Of a stretch of 64,000 nucleotides of DNA, positions 8,043 to 19,388 are shown piece by piece. Both the position numbers and the translations under genes were made by a program. Every line of letters begins with the position of its first letter. Position 1 is the first letter of the stretch. Source of the stretch: Rubrivirga sp046845755 (lineage in GTDB: Bacteria; Bacteroidota; Rhodothermia; Rhodothermales; Rubricoccaceae); contig NZ_CP177357.1 in NCBI RefSeq assembly GCF_046845755.1, positions 3,596,001 through 3,660,000 of the forward strand, read 5' to 3'. Below the pieces are notes generated by a model, which did no database searches, had not been told where the DNA came from, and worked only from the letters and a program-made list of their open reading frames with translations.

Positions 8043-11000
8043 CTAGCGCACGACCGTCAGCGTCCGCGTGGCCACGCCGGCCGCGCCCGACAAGCGCACG
8101 ATGTAGACGCCCGCCGCCAGCCCCGACACATCGATCGGGGCGGACTCCACGCCGCCTGGAACCACCTCGCCGTCGAACACGGTCTGGACGCGGCGGCCGA
8201 GCGCGTCGAACAGCGCCAGCTCCACCCGGCCCGGCGCGGCGACCGAGAACGCGACCGTCGCGCGGCCGCTCGCGGGGTTCGGCGCGGGCGTCGCCAGCCC
8301 GAAGGCGCCCGCGACCGGGTCCTCGCCGAGCGCGACCACCGTCGCCGCCACGTCGAGCGCCCCGATGTCGTCCGGGTCCTGGCGGGGCAGGCCGCGCTGG
8401 TCGACCGCGAACGCCGAGTCGCCGGCGTCGACGGCCGGGCTCGCGGGGCGCGGCGCGTGCGTCCGCGTAAAGCCGCCGTTCGGCTGGAGGCCCCGGATGT
8501 TCGGGTCCACGTCGGTCACGTTCGTCGCCGTGTCGCCCGAGAGCGTGCAGCCCGCCGTGGTGGCCACCAGGTTGAAGCCGCCCGAGGCGACCGAGCCCGC
8601 GCAGTCGGCGCCCGTCGCCGCGGTGTTGGTGCCGACGATCGTGTTGCGGATCGAGACGCCCGCCCCCGCTGCCCGCAGGCCGCCGCCCGACAGCCCGGCC
8701 GCGTTGCCCGCGACCGTCACGCTCTCGAGTGCGATCGTCGCGCCGCCGTCGTCGTAGACGCCGCCGCCGTCGCCGACGGCCGTGTTGTTCGAGACCGTCG
8801 CGTTGCCCATCGCGAGGGACGCCCCGGCCGCCAGCCACAGGCCGCCGCCCTCGGCCGCCCGGTTGCCGGCCACCAGGCTCTGCGAGAGGTCCGCCGAGCC
8901 CGCCCCGCCGATGTGGACGCCGCCGCCGTTCCCCGGTGCCGCGACGGAGATCGTGTTGGTGCTCACTTCGACCGCGCGCAGCGTCAGCGTCGTGGCCGCC
9001 ACCGTGCCGGCGTCGTCGAACAGTTCGACCCCGCCGCCCGCGCGGTTGGCCGTGTTGCCGGTGATCTCGGAGAACGCGAGCGCCGCCGTGCCGCCGTCGG
9101 CCACCAAGAGCCCGCCGCCCGAGCCCTGTACGCCGACCGCCGTGTTGCTGGAGATGGTCGCGTAGCGGAGGTCCGCCGAGCCGCCGGCCTCGACGTAGAT
9201 CCCGCCGCCGCCGTCGCCGGCCGTCGCGCCCGAGGCCCGGTTGCCGGTGATCGTCGTGAACGCCGAGCGGTCGCCCTCGGTGGCCGCCGCGTCGGTGTCG
9301 CGGTCGCCGCTCGCGCCCGCGTTCATCGACAGCGCCCCGGCCGTCCAGATGCCGCCGCCCTCGACGGCCGCGTTCGAGTTGATGGTGCCGCCGCGCACGA
9401 TAAGTACGGTCCCGGCCGCCGCATGGACGCCGCCGCCGAGCCCCGGCGCCGTGCCCGCGTCGTTGCCCGAGACCCGGACGTCGACGAGATCGGTCCGCCG
9501 CTCGTCGACGTAGACCCCGCCGCCGAGCGTCCCCGCGGTGTTCCCCGAGATTTGGCCGCGGAACACGGTCAGCCGCCCGAACGAGCGGAGCCCGCCTCCC
9601 GCCGTCGATGCGGTGTTCCCCGAGATGCGGGCGTCCGAGATCGTGCCCTCAGCCACCGCCCCGATGCTCAGGCCGCCCCCACCGGCGTCCGGCATGTCGG
9701 TCGCCGTTGCCACGTTGTTCTGGATGCGGGGCTCGGTGGCTTCTGGGAGTGGGACGCCCGGCGCGAGGTCGTCGGGGATGTCGCCCCGGCTGCCCGAGAC
9801 GACGAATGCGCCTCCGAACGCCAGCCCGCCGCCGCTGCCCGCCGTGTTGTCCGCGACGAGCCCGCCGATGACGACGGCGCGGCCGCGGCTGTCCCACAGC
9901 CCGCCGCCCACGTTCGTCGCCGTGTTCCCGGTGATCGTCGTCTCGACGAGGACCGTCGTCGCGTCGAGGAATGTCCCCACGCCGCCGCCCGACGACGCTT
10001 GGTTTCCGCTGATCTGCCCGCTCACCACGGCCAGCCGGCCCAGGCTATACATCGCCCCGCCCTCCCGGATTGCCACGTTGCCGGTCGCCGTCACGCCGAC
10101 GAGCGTCGCCTCGGCGCCCGCCTCGACGTAGACCGCGCCGCCCTCCCGCGAGGAGCTGTTCGCGTCGAACACCGCCCCGTCCACGTCAAGCGTGCTCCCA
10201 CCGCCGACCCAGACCGCGCCGCCTGTAGTCCCCGTGTTGGCCGTGAACGTCCCCCGGTCGACGGTCGCCGTGCCGCCTCCGCCCACGGCGACCGCACCGC
10301 CGCTGGCGTCCCGGCCGTCCCCCTCGTTCTCGTCGAAGTCAGTGCGGACGAGGACGAGGGCCCCACCGCCGTTGTAGATGGCCCCGCCACCGTTCGACCG
10401 GTTCCGGACGAACGTGCAGCGGATGCAGGTCGCCTCGCTGCCGGGCTCGAGCCGGATCGCCCCGCCGCGCGCGTAGCCCCGCGTCGCCCCGTTGCCCCGG
10501 AACGCGGTGTCCCGGAATGTCGCCGAGCCGCTGAGGACGAAGACGGCCCCGCCGCCCCCCGCCGCCTGGCTGTTCGCCGCCACGTTGTCGACGAACGCCC
10601 CGCCCTCGGCGACCAGCGCGCCGCCGTCGCGAACGAAGACGGCCCCGCCCGAACTGGTCTTGCCCTCCCGGAGCGTCAGCCCGAGAAGCGTCAGCGTCCC
10701 ACCGTCGACCGTGAACAGCCGGTCCTCACCGGCCCCGGCGACCACGACGCCGTCGGCCCCGCCCCCGATTGTCATCCGCCGGTTGACCACGAGCTCGGTC
10801 GCCAGCACGATCTCGCCGTTCGCCAGCGACGCGTCGAACACGATCTCGTCGGTCCCGTTCTCCCCCGCCACACACCCGTCGACGGCCACGTCGGTGTCGG
10901 CCGCCTCGACGGCCTCGCGCAGCGAGCAATCCCCGTCGGCGTTGAGCTCGTCGTCGAGCGTGTCGACGGTGATGGTGGCCGCCGCCACGGCGTCGGCGCA

Positions 11001-11051
11001 GAGGAGGGCCGCGCCGAGCGCGAGGACGCGAGACAGAGGGGCGAGGGGCAT
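8043..11051 (-). CDS. CSLREA-type beta-helix surface protein, copy 1
   Basis: A 1002-residue exported protein. A signal peptide (to about residue 25) is followed by ITVDTLDDELNADGDCSLREAVEAA, the CSLREA N-terminal domain. The body is a long run of right-handed beta-helix coils of the GGG(L/V/I)...NTA type, about 20-25 residues each (for example ITGNTANRAGGGVELFDDAG), as in polymorphic outer-membrane-like repeats. Near the C-terminus FNLVATTAGCTLSGD and NGGFTRTHAP match the choice-of-anchor Q segment, then a type A sorting domain ends in GVYIVRLSGAAGVATRTLTVVR. It is probably secreted and surface-attached, perhaps as an adhesin or polysaccharide-binding scaffold. It is a tandem paralog of the next gene upstream and its own hairpin terminator follows. 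Confidence 0.85.
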   Translation of the reverse strand: MPLAPLSRVLALGAALLCADAVAAATITVDTLDDELNADGDCSLREAVEAADTDVAVDGCVAGENGTDEIVFDASLANGEIVLATELVVNRRMTIGGGADGVVVAGAGEDRLFTVDGGTLTLLGLTLREGKTSSGGAVFVRDGGALVAEGGAFVDNVAANSQAAGGGGAVFVLSGSATFRDTAFRGNGATRGYARGGAIRLEPGSEATCIRCTFVRNRSNGGGAIYNGGGALVLVRTDFDENEGDGRDASGGAVAVGGGGTATVDRGTFTANTGTTGGAVWVGGGSTLDVDGAVFDANSSSREGGAVYVEAGAEATLVGVTATGNVAIREGGAMYSLGRLAVVSGQISGNQASSGGGVGTFLDATTVLVETTITGNTATNVGGGLWDSRGRAVVIGGLVADNTAGSGGGLAFGGAFVVSGSRGDIPDDLAPGVPLPEATEPRIQNNVATATDMPDAGGGGLSIGAVAEGTISDARISGNTASTAGGGLRSFGRLTVFRGQISGNTAGTLGGGVYVDERRTDLVDVRVSGNDAGTAPGLGGGVHAAAGTVLIVRGGTINSNAAVEGGGIWTAGALSMNAGASGDRDTDAAATEGDRSAFTTITGNRASGATAGDGGGGIYVEAGGSADLRYATISSNTAVGVQGSGGGLLVADGGTAALAFSEITGNTANRAGGGVELFDDAGTVAATTLTLRAVEVSTNTISVAAPGNGGGVHIGGAGSADLSQSLVAGNRAAEGGGLWLAAGASLAMGNATVSNNTAVGDGGGVYDDGGATIALESVTVAGNAAGLSGGGLRAAGAGVSIRNTIVGTNTAATGADCAGSVASGGFNLVATTAGCTLSGDTATNVTDVDPNIRGLQPNGGFTRTHAPRPASPAVDAGDSAFAVDQRGLPRQDPDDIGALDVAATVVALGEDPVAGAFGLATPAPNPASGRATVAFSVAAPGRVELALFDALGRRVQTVFDGEVVPGGVESAPIDVSGLAAGVYIVRLSGAAGVATRTLTVVR

Positions 11052-11165
11052 CGGTCCGAGGGGAGGAGACGTAGGGAATGGAACGGCTGCACAGGGCGGC
11101 CGATACGCAACTTAAACGCAATCCTTTTAAGGACCTATGCCCGACCCCGCCCCTCGCCGAGCCCC

Positions 11166-11203
11166 AAAAAAGCGCCCCCGCCGGCCAGAGCCAGCGGGGG
11201 CGC
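11166..11203 (-). terminator. rho-independent terminator after second beta-helix gene
   Basis: GCGCCCCCGC (11172-11181) pairs with GCGGGGGCGC (11194-11203), and on the minus strand the stem is followed by six T residues (complement of 11166-11171). It lies 20 nt past the stop of the gene ending at 11224. This is the clearest intrinsic terminator in the window. Confidence 0.88.
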
Positions 11204-11223
11204 GAACAAGCCCTGGGGATGCG

Positions 11224-14200
11224 CTAGCGCACGACCGTGAGCTGGCGCGTGGCGACGCCCTGCGCGCCCGCCAGCCGCACCACGTAGACGCCCGACGCCA
11301 GGCCCGACACGTCGACCGGAACGGTCTGCACGTCCGACGCGGCGGCGAGGCCGTCGAAGACGGTCAGCACGCGCTGGCCGAGCACGTTGAACACGGCCAC
11401 CTCGACGCGCTCCGCCGTAGCGACGGAGAACGACAGCGTGGTCCGGCTCGTCGTCGGGTTCGGCGCCGGGGCCGCCAGCGCGAACGCGCCGGCCTCAGGG
11501 CCGTCGCCGATGGCGACCGGCGAGGCGCCGGCCTCGAACGCACCGATGTCGTCGGCCGAGAACCGGCGCTGGCGGTTCCGCTGGTCGACCTCGAAGGCCG
11601 AGTCGCCCGCGTTGAGCGCCGCGCTCGACGGCAGCAGCGCGTGCGTCTGCGTGAACCCGCCGTTGTCGGCCAGCGCCGCCACGCCCGGGTTGACGCCCGA
11701 GATGTTGCTCGCGGTCTCGCCGGTGACGGTGCAGTCGTTGAGCGACTCGATCAAGTTGTTGCCGGTCGAGACGAACGTGCCGTCGCAGTCCGCGCCGGTG
11801 CCGCCCGCCGTGTTGTCGCCGAGGAGCACGTTGTCGAGCGTGAACTTGGCGGTGCTCGCCGAGAGCAGCCCGCCGCCGTCGCCGCCGGCCGTGTTGTTCA
11901 CGACCGTCACGCTCGAGAGCGCGAGGCTGCCGCCGTTGTGGTCGTAGACGCCGCCGCCGTCCTCGTCGGACGTGTTGCCCGAGACGGTCGAGTTGTCGAG
12001 CGTCAGGCGCGCGCTCACGTTGATCCAGAGCCCGCCGCCCTCGGTCGCCGTGTTGCCCGAGAACGTGCTCTGCTCCACGCGGACCACCGAGCCGCCGCCG
12101 GCGTGCAGGCCGCCGCCGTTGCCCGGCGCCGCCGTGTCGATGGCGTTGTCGGCGACGGTCACCTGGCGGAGCGTCACTGTGGCCACGTCGTCGGCGTCGG
12201 TCGTCAGCACGTCGTCGAACAGCTCGATCCCCGCGCCAGCGCGGTTGGCCGTGTTCTCAGTGATCTCGCTGAACGCCAGCGAGGCCACGGCGCCGTCGGC
12301 GACGAGGAGGCCGCCGCCCGAGCCCGACGCGCCGGTCGCCGCGTTCCGCGCGATCCGCGCGTAGCGGACGCTCGCGTCGCCGCCGGTCTCGACGTAGATC
12401 CCGCCGCCGCCCGTCCCAGCGTCGCCGCCGGTCGCGGTGTTGTCAACGATCGTCGTGAAGGCCGTCCGGTCGCCGTCCTCGGCGTCGTCGTCCTCCGGGT
12501 CGTCGCCGTCGGCCCCGCCGTTGATCGTCAGCGTGCCGTTGCTCCACAGCCCGCCGCCCTCGACGGCCGTGTTCTCATTGACGGTGCTGCGCGTGATCGT
12601 CACGTCGCCGCCGCCGCTGTGCAGGCCGCCGCCGTTGCCCGGCGCCGCCACGTCGATCGTGTTGCGCGTCAGGCGCACGTCCGTCAGCACGACCGTCCCG
12701 CCCGCGTCCTCGATGCCGCCCCCGGCACGGTTGGCCGTGTTGTTCGAGACCAGCGTCCCGTTCAGCGTCAGCGCGCCGGCCGAGAAGAGGCCGCCGCCCG
12801 AGCCCGAGGCCCCGCTGGCGACGTTGTTGGAGACGCGCCCGTCGAACATCAGGATCGAGCCCGCCGCCGTCGCGTAGAGGCCGCCGCCGCCCTGGTCGGC
12901 GTCGTCGCCGGTCGCCGTGTTGCCCGTGATGCGGGCCTCGGTGATGGTCGGCATGGTCATCGGCGGCGTCATGCCGTCGGGGATGTTGGCCTCGTCGGAG
13001 GTCACGATCAGGCTGCCACTCGTCCACAGCCCGCCGCCCTCGACGGCCGTGTTGTTCGCGAACGTGCCGCCAGCGACGACGACCACGCCGCCGCCCGTGT
13101 GGACCGCGCCGCCGTTGCCCGGCGCCGTGCCCGCGTCGTTGCCCGTCATCTCGGCCATGATCAGGACCGCCGTGCCGCCGGCGTCCTCGATCCCGCCGCC
13201 GGCCCGGTTCGCCGTGTTGTCCGAGATCGTGCTCGACATCACGACGAGCCGCCCGCCGTTGTTCAGGATCGCGCCGCCCGAGCCGGACGTGCCCGTCGCC
13301 TCGTTGTCGGTCGCCGTCACGTCGACGACGGTCAGCTGGCCGCCCTCGTTGTAGAGCGCCCCGCCGCCGTTGTCGGCGGCGTCGCCCGTCGCGGTGTTGT
13401 TGGTAAAGACGGTCCCCTCGATCCGCATCGTCGAGCCGCTGTTCCAGAACCCGCCGCCCTCGACGGCCGTGTTGTTCGAGACCGTGCCGCGGTCGGCCGT
13501 CATCGCCCCGGCCGCCGAGAGGTGGATCGCCCCGCCATTGCCCGGGTTCGCGCCCGCGTCGTTGCCGTCGAAGTCGGCCCGGATGAGGTCGAGCGTGCCG
13601 TCGCGGTTCTCGATGGCGCCGCCGGCCCGGTTGGCCGTGTTGCCGGAGAACGTCGTGCGGACCGCCGAGGCCGTGTTGCCGGCCCCGATCATGGCGAAGG
13701 CGCCGCCCGAGCCGGACGTGCCCGAGGCCACGTTGTCGCTAAAGTCGGTGTCGCGGAACGTCGCCGAGCCCCCCTGGAGGTACACCGCGCCGCCGCCCTG
13801 CGTGGCGTCGTTGCCCGTCGCCTCGTTGTCGGCGAACGTCACCATGTCGGTCGTCAGCGAGCCGCCCTCGCGCACGAGGACCGCGCCGCCCGACGGCGCC
13901 CGGCCGTTCGTCAGGTTGAGGTTCGTCAGCGTCAGGCTCGCGCTGTCCACGATGAACACGCGGTAGAGGTCGCTGCCGCTCAGCGTGATCCGGCCGACCC
14001 CGTCGTCGCCATCGATCGTCAGGTCCTCGTCGACCGTGATGGCCTCCTGGCCCAGCACAATCGTCCCGAGCGCCAGCACGGGGTCGAAGACGATCGTGTC
14101 GCTGCCGGAGCCGGCCGTGCACGCGTCGACGGCTGCGTCGGTGTCGGCCGCCTCGACGGCCTCACGCAGCGAGCAGTCGCCGTCGGCGTTGCGCTCGTCG

Positions 14201-14307
14201 TCGAGCGTGTTGACAGTGATGGTGGCGGCCGACGCCGCACCGGCCCCGAGGACGGTGGCGCCGAGCGCGAGCGCACGCAGGGTGCGGAAGAGTGAAGCGA
14301 GAGGCAT
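11224..14307 (-). CDS. CSLREA-type beta-helix surface protein, copy 2
   Basis: A 1027-residue paralog of the preceding entry with the same architecture. It has a signal peptide (MPLASLFRTLRALALGATVLGAG...), the CSLREA domain (NADGDCSLREAVEAADTD), about 30 beta-helix turns with repeated NTANRAGGGIED and NTAVEGGGLW motifs, a choice-of-anchor Q segment (NNLIESLNDCTVTGE, NGGFTQTHALLPSSAALNAGD) and a sorting tail ending GVYVVRLAGAQGVATRQLTVVR. The ATG at 14307 aligns with the start of copy 1; a longer in-frame reading to 14448 lacks a signal peptide at its start and was not used. Internal turns are more regular than in copy 1, suggesting more recent internal duplication. Function beyond surface exposure is not assigned. 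Confidence 0.85.
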   Translation of the reverse strand: MPLASLFRTLRALALGATVLGAGAASAATITVNTLDDERNADGDCSLREAVEAADTDAAVDACTAGSGSDTIVFDPVLALGTIVLGQEAITVDEDLTIDGDDGVGRITLSGSDLYRVFIVDSASLTLTNLNLTNGRAPSGGAVLVREGGSLTTDMVTFADNEATGNDATQGGGAVYLQGGSATFRDTDFSDNVASGTSGSGGAFAMIGAGNTASAVRTTFSGNTANRAGGAIENRDGTLDLIRADFDGNDAGANPGNGGAIHLSAAGAMTADRGTVSNNTAVEGGGFWNSGSTMRIEGTVFTNNTATGDAADNGGGALYNEGGQLTVVDVTATDNEATGTSGSGGAILNNGGRLVVMSSTISDNTANRAGGGIEDAGGTAVLIMAEMTGNDAGTAPGNGGAVHTGGGVVVVAGGTFANNTAVEGGGLWTSGSLIVTSDEANIPDGMTPPMTMPTITEARITGNTATGDDADQGGGGLYATAAGSILMFDGRVSNNVASGASGSGGGLFSAGALTLNGTLVSNNTANRAGGGIEDAGGTVVLTDVRLTRNTIDVAAPGNGGGLHSGGGDVTITRSTVNENTAVEGGGLWSNGTLTINGGADGDDPEDDDAEDGDRTAFTTIVDNTATGGDAGTGGGGIYVETGGDASVRYARIARNAATGASGSGGGLLVADGAVASLAFSEITENTANRAGAGIELFDDVLTTDADDVATVTLRQVTVADNAIDTAAPGNGGGLHAGGGSVVRVEQSTFSGNTATEGGGLWINVSARLTLDNSTVSGNTSDEDGGGVYDHNGGSLALSSVTVVNNTAGGDGGGLLSASTAKFTLDNVLLGDNTAGGTGADCDGTFVSTGNNLIESLNDCTVTGETASNISGVNPGVAALADNGGFTQTHALLPSSAALNAGDSAFEVDQRNRQRRFSADDIGAFEAGASPVAIGDGPEAGAFALAAPAPNPTTSRTTLSFSVATAERVEVAVFNVLGQRVLTVFDGLAAASDVQTVPVDVSGLASGVYVVRLAGAQGVATRQLTVVR

Positions 14308-14490
14308 AGTCAGAGGAGTAGGGAGACATGAAGCCGGCCTCCAGAGGGGGGGCCTGGGTACCGTCTTTCTCATGGGCTCCCCACCTGTTCCATCTACGAG
14401 CCCCCCCACCCGTCTATGAGGAATTGTCTGACGCCACGTGTCGTCCATTCCGTGCCCACTCCGTACTCACCCTGCCCCTCGAACCACGCG

Positions 14491-14637
14491 CCCGGTGTCC
14501 ACCGATCAGACGCCATTGTCCGACGGTCAGCGGCCCGTGTCCCCCCGCGAGACGCCGTTGTCCAGCGATCGGGCCTCGTTGTCCAGCAATCGGACGCGGT
14601 TGTCCGTCGATCAGCGGTCGTCGTCCGGCGGCGAGGC
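14491..14637. repeat. tandem array A of 21-bp units (7 copies)
   Basis: Seven consecutive degenerate units of exactly 21 bp run from 14491 to 14637, each with a GTTGTCC-like core followed by AGCGATCGGAC-like sequence. Because 21 is a multiple of three, all frames show seven-residue periodic peptides, but none has a credible start or homolog. It lies in the roughly 660-bp spacer (14308-14968) between the divergent surface-protein gene and uvrA; that spacer holds no convincing gene. Confidence 0.85.
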
Positions 14638-14680
14638 ACAGACCGACCGCCGCGACCGCCAGCCCCACGCGCACCCCCCA

Positions 14681-14806
14681 GACCTGGACGCGCGATTCCT
14701 GGACCTGGAGCCTCAGTCCTTGGACCTGGAGCCTCGCTCCTCGGACCTGCGGAGGCATTCCAAACACCTCGGGAGGCGTTCCTAGCACCTGGAGCCGCAG
14801 TCCTAG
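14681..14806. repeat. tandem array B of 21-bp units (6 copies)
   Basis: Six consecutive 21-bp units run from 14681 to 14806 with a different consensus from array A, built on GACCTGGAGCCTCAGTCCT. Units 2 and 3 are nearly identical; the later ones are diverged. The identical period but unrelated consensus in neighbouring arrays is the notable point. Confidence 0.82.
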
Positions 14807-14968
14807 CCCCCCGCGCGTCGATGTCGCGCCTCGATTCCGTCTCCGCCACTCCCCAGGCCCTCCCGCTGACACCACGGTTTCACAGCGGCTGGGCATCTTC
14901 GCCACCCGCCCCGCGTTCGCCCCGCTCGCTCGCGGACCGCGCCGCCAGCCCCGACCCCACCCCCGACG

Positions 14969-17962
<2,994 letters not shown>

Positions 17963-17974
17963 GGGGGAGACGAC

Positions 17975-18042
17975 GGACCACAGACAACGGACGACCTCTC
18001 GTCTCCGGCACAACGCCCCACGCGGTCCCCGGTCCGTGGTCC
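17975..18042. repeat. inverted repeat of the GGACCACGGAC type
   Basis: GGACCACAGAC (17975-17985) and GTCCGTGGTCC (18032-18042) are complementary at 10 of 11 positions and lie just after the uvrA stop. The sequence between them is also built from GACGAC/GGTCC words. A related but longer inverted repeat follows comEC at 50146-50228. Confidence 0.55.
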
Positions 18043-18110
18043 CCGGTCCTCTCCCCCCCTCTCCCGTCCGCCTCGGGGTACTCTCCGGCAGACTCCGCCC
18101 CCCTCTGCCC

Positions 18111-19265
18111 GTGTCTCCCCTCCGGATCGCCCTGTTCACGGGCAACTACAACCACATCGAGGACGGCGTCTCGCGGACGCTGGGCCGGCTCGTGGGCTAC
18201 CTCGAAGGCCAGGGCCACCAGGTGATGGTGCTCGGCCCGACGATCGACGAGCCGCTCGACCAGCCCGGCCAGTTTGTCGCCGTCCCGTCGATAGCGGCCC
18301 CTGGGCGTCCTGAGTACCGTGTCAGCACTCGTTTCCCTACGAGCACGCGTCGCGAGGTCGAGCGCTTTGCGCCTCACATCGTCCACATCGCCACGCCCGA
18401 CGTACTCGGGCACCGCGCGCTGAGTTGGGCGCGAGGCCTGGGCATCCCCGTCGTCTCGACGTACCACACGCACTTCGCGTCGTACCTCGACTTCTACCGC
18501 CTCGGGCTGGCGGAGGCGGCGCTGTGGGCGACGCTCCGCCGCTTCTACAACCGGTGCGACGAGGTCTACGCCCCGACGCCGACGATGCGCGACGCGCTCG
18601 TCGCGCACGGCATCACCTCGACGGTCCGCCTGTGGCCGCGCGGCATCGAACTCGACCGCTTCCGCCCCGACGCCCGCTCGGACGCGTGGCGCCGGTCCGT
18701 CGGCGCGAGCGACGACGACGTGATCGTGTCGTTCGTGAGCCGGCTCGTCAAGGAGAAGGGCATCGACGTGTTCGCGCATGTCGTCCGAACGCTCGCGGCA
18801 GAGGGCGTGCCGGTCAAGGCCGTCGTCGTGGGTGACGGGCCCGAGCGCGAGGCGCTGGCGGCCGAGCTCCCCGACGCGGCCCTGCTCGGCCACCAGTCCG
18901 GCGACGACTTGACGACGGCGTACGCCTCGTCCGACATCTTCCTCTTCCCGAGTGAGACTGAGACGTTCGGCAATGTCACACTGGAAGCGCAAGCGTCGGG
19001 GCTGGCGGTCGTCGCCGCCGACGCGGCCGGCAGCGCGAGCCTGGTCGACCACGAGACGACGGGCCTGCTCTGCCCGCCCCGCGATCGCGCCGCCTTTGTC
19101 GCCGCTACGCGGCGCCTCGCGCTCGACCCCGATCTCCGTCGCCGCCTCGGCGCGAATGCGCGCGAGGCGGCGACCGGCTACGACTGGGGCGAGGTGCTGG
19201 GCCGGATGGTCACGTACTACCGCGGAGCCGCCGATTCAGCCAAATCGGGCAAAATCGCCGTCTAA
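18111..19265 (+). CDS. GT4-type glycosyltransferase
   Basis: A 384-residue glycosyltransferase of family GT4 (GT-B fold). The N-terminus SPLRIALFTGNYNHIEDGVSRT contains the glycine-containing acceptor loop. The C-terminal half has VSFVSRLVKEKGIDV and the E-x7-E donor-binding motif in SETETFGNVTLEA. Similarity in style is to GDP-mannose- or sulfoquinovose-dependent transferases of glycolipid synthesis (SQD2/MgtA/PimB group), but the donor is not readable. The GTG at 18111 was chosen because it starts directly before the first beta strand; an in-frame ATG at 18036 would add 25 residues encoded by the upstream inverted repeat. No strong ribosome-binding site is seen at either. The next gene converges on it. 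Confidence 0.82.
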   Translation: MSPLRIALFTGNYNHIEDGVSRTLGRLVGYLEGQGHQVMVLGPTIDEPLDQPGQFVAVPSIAAPGRPEYRVSTRFPTSTRREVERFAPHIVHIATPDVLGHRALSWARGLGIPVVSTYHTHFASYLDFYRLGLAEAALWATLRRFYNRCDEVYAPTPTMRDALVAHGITSTVRLWPRGIELDRFRPDARSDAWRRSVGASDDDVIVSFVSRLVKEKGIDVFAHVVRTLAAEGVPVKAVVVGDGPEREALAAELPDAALLGHQSGDDLTTAYASSDIFLFPSETETFGNVTLEAQASGLAVVAADAAGSASLVDHETTGLLCPPRDRAAFVAATRRLALDPDLRRRLGANAREAATGYDWGEVLGRMVTYYRGAADSAKSGKIAV

Positions 19266-19388
19266 TCGGCCGGTTACCGTCAAAGTCTTCTGTTTTATTT
19301 TCAAGCGCTTGAGACTGACTACTGGCTCAAAACGATGTCCCTCGAGCCGGCCTGTGACCGAGAACGACACCTTGTTTTGGGGTAGCGA

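Noticed and set aside
7848..14295. Very long open frames on the plus strand opposite the two beta-helix genes
   Set aside because: They are antisense shadows caused by high G+C and repeated codons. The encoded peptides are Arg/Ala/Val-rich, lack domains, and the minus-strand reading has signal peptides, CSLREA and sorting domains.
14438..14785. 115-residue heptad-repeat frame across arrays A and B
   Set aside because: Same reasoning as for array C; the two halves have unrelated periodic motifs joined by chance.
18036..18110. N-terminal 25-residue extension of the GT4 glycosyltransferase
   Set aside because: It is Pro/Arg/Leu-rich and overlaps the upstream inverted repeat, while the GTG at 18111 starts directly at the conserved fold.
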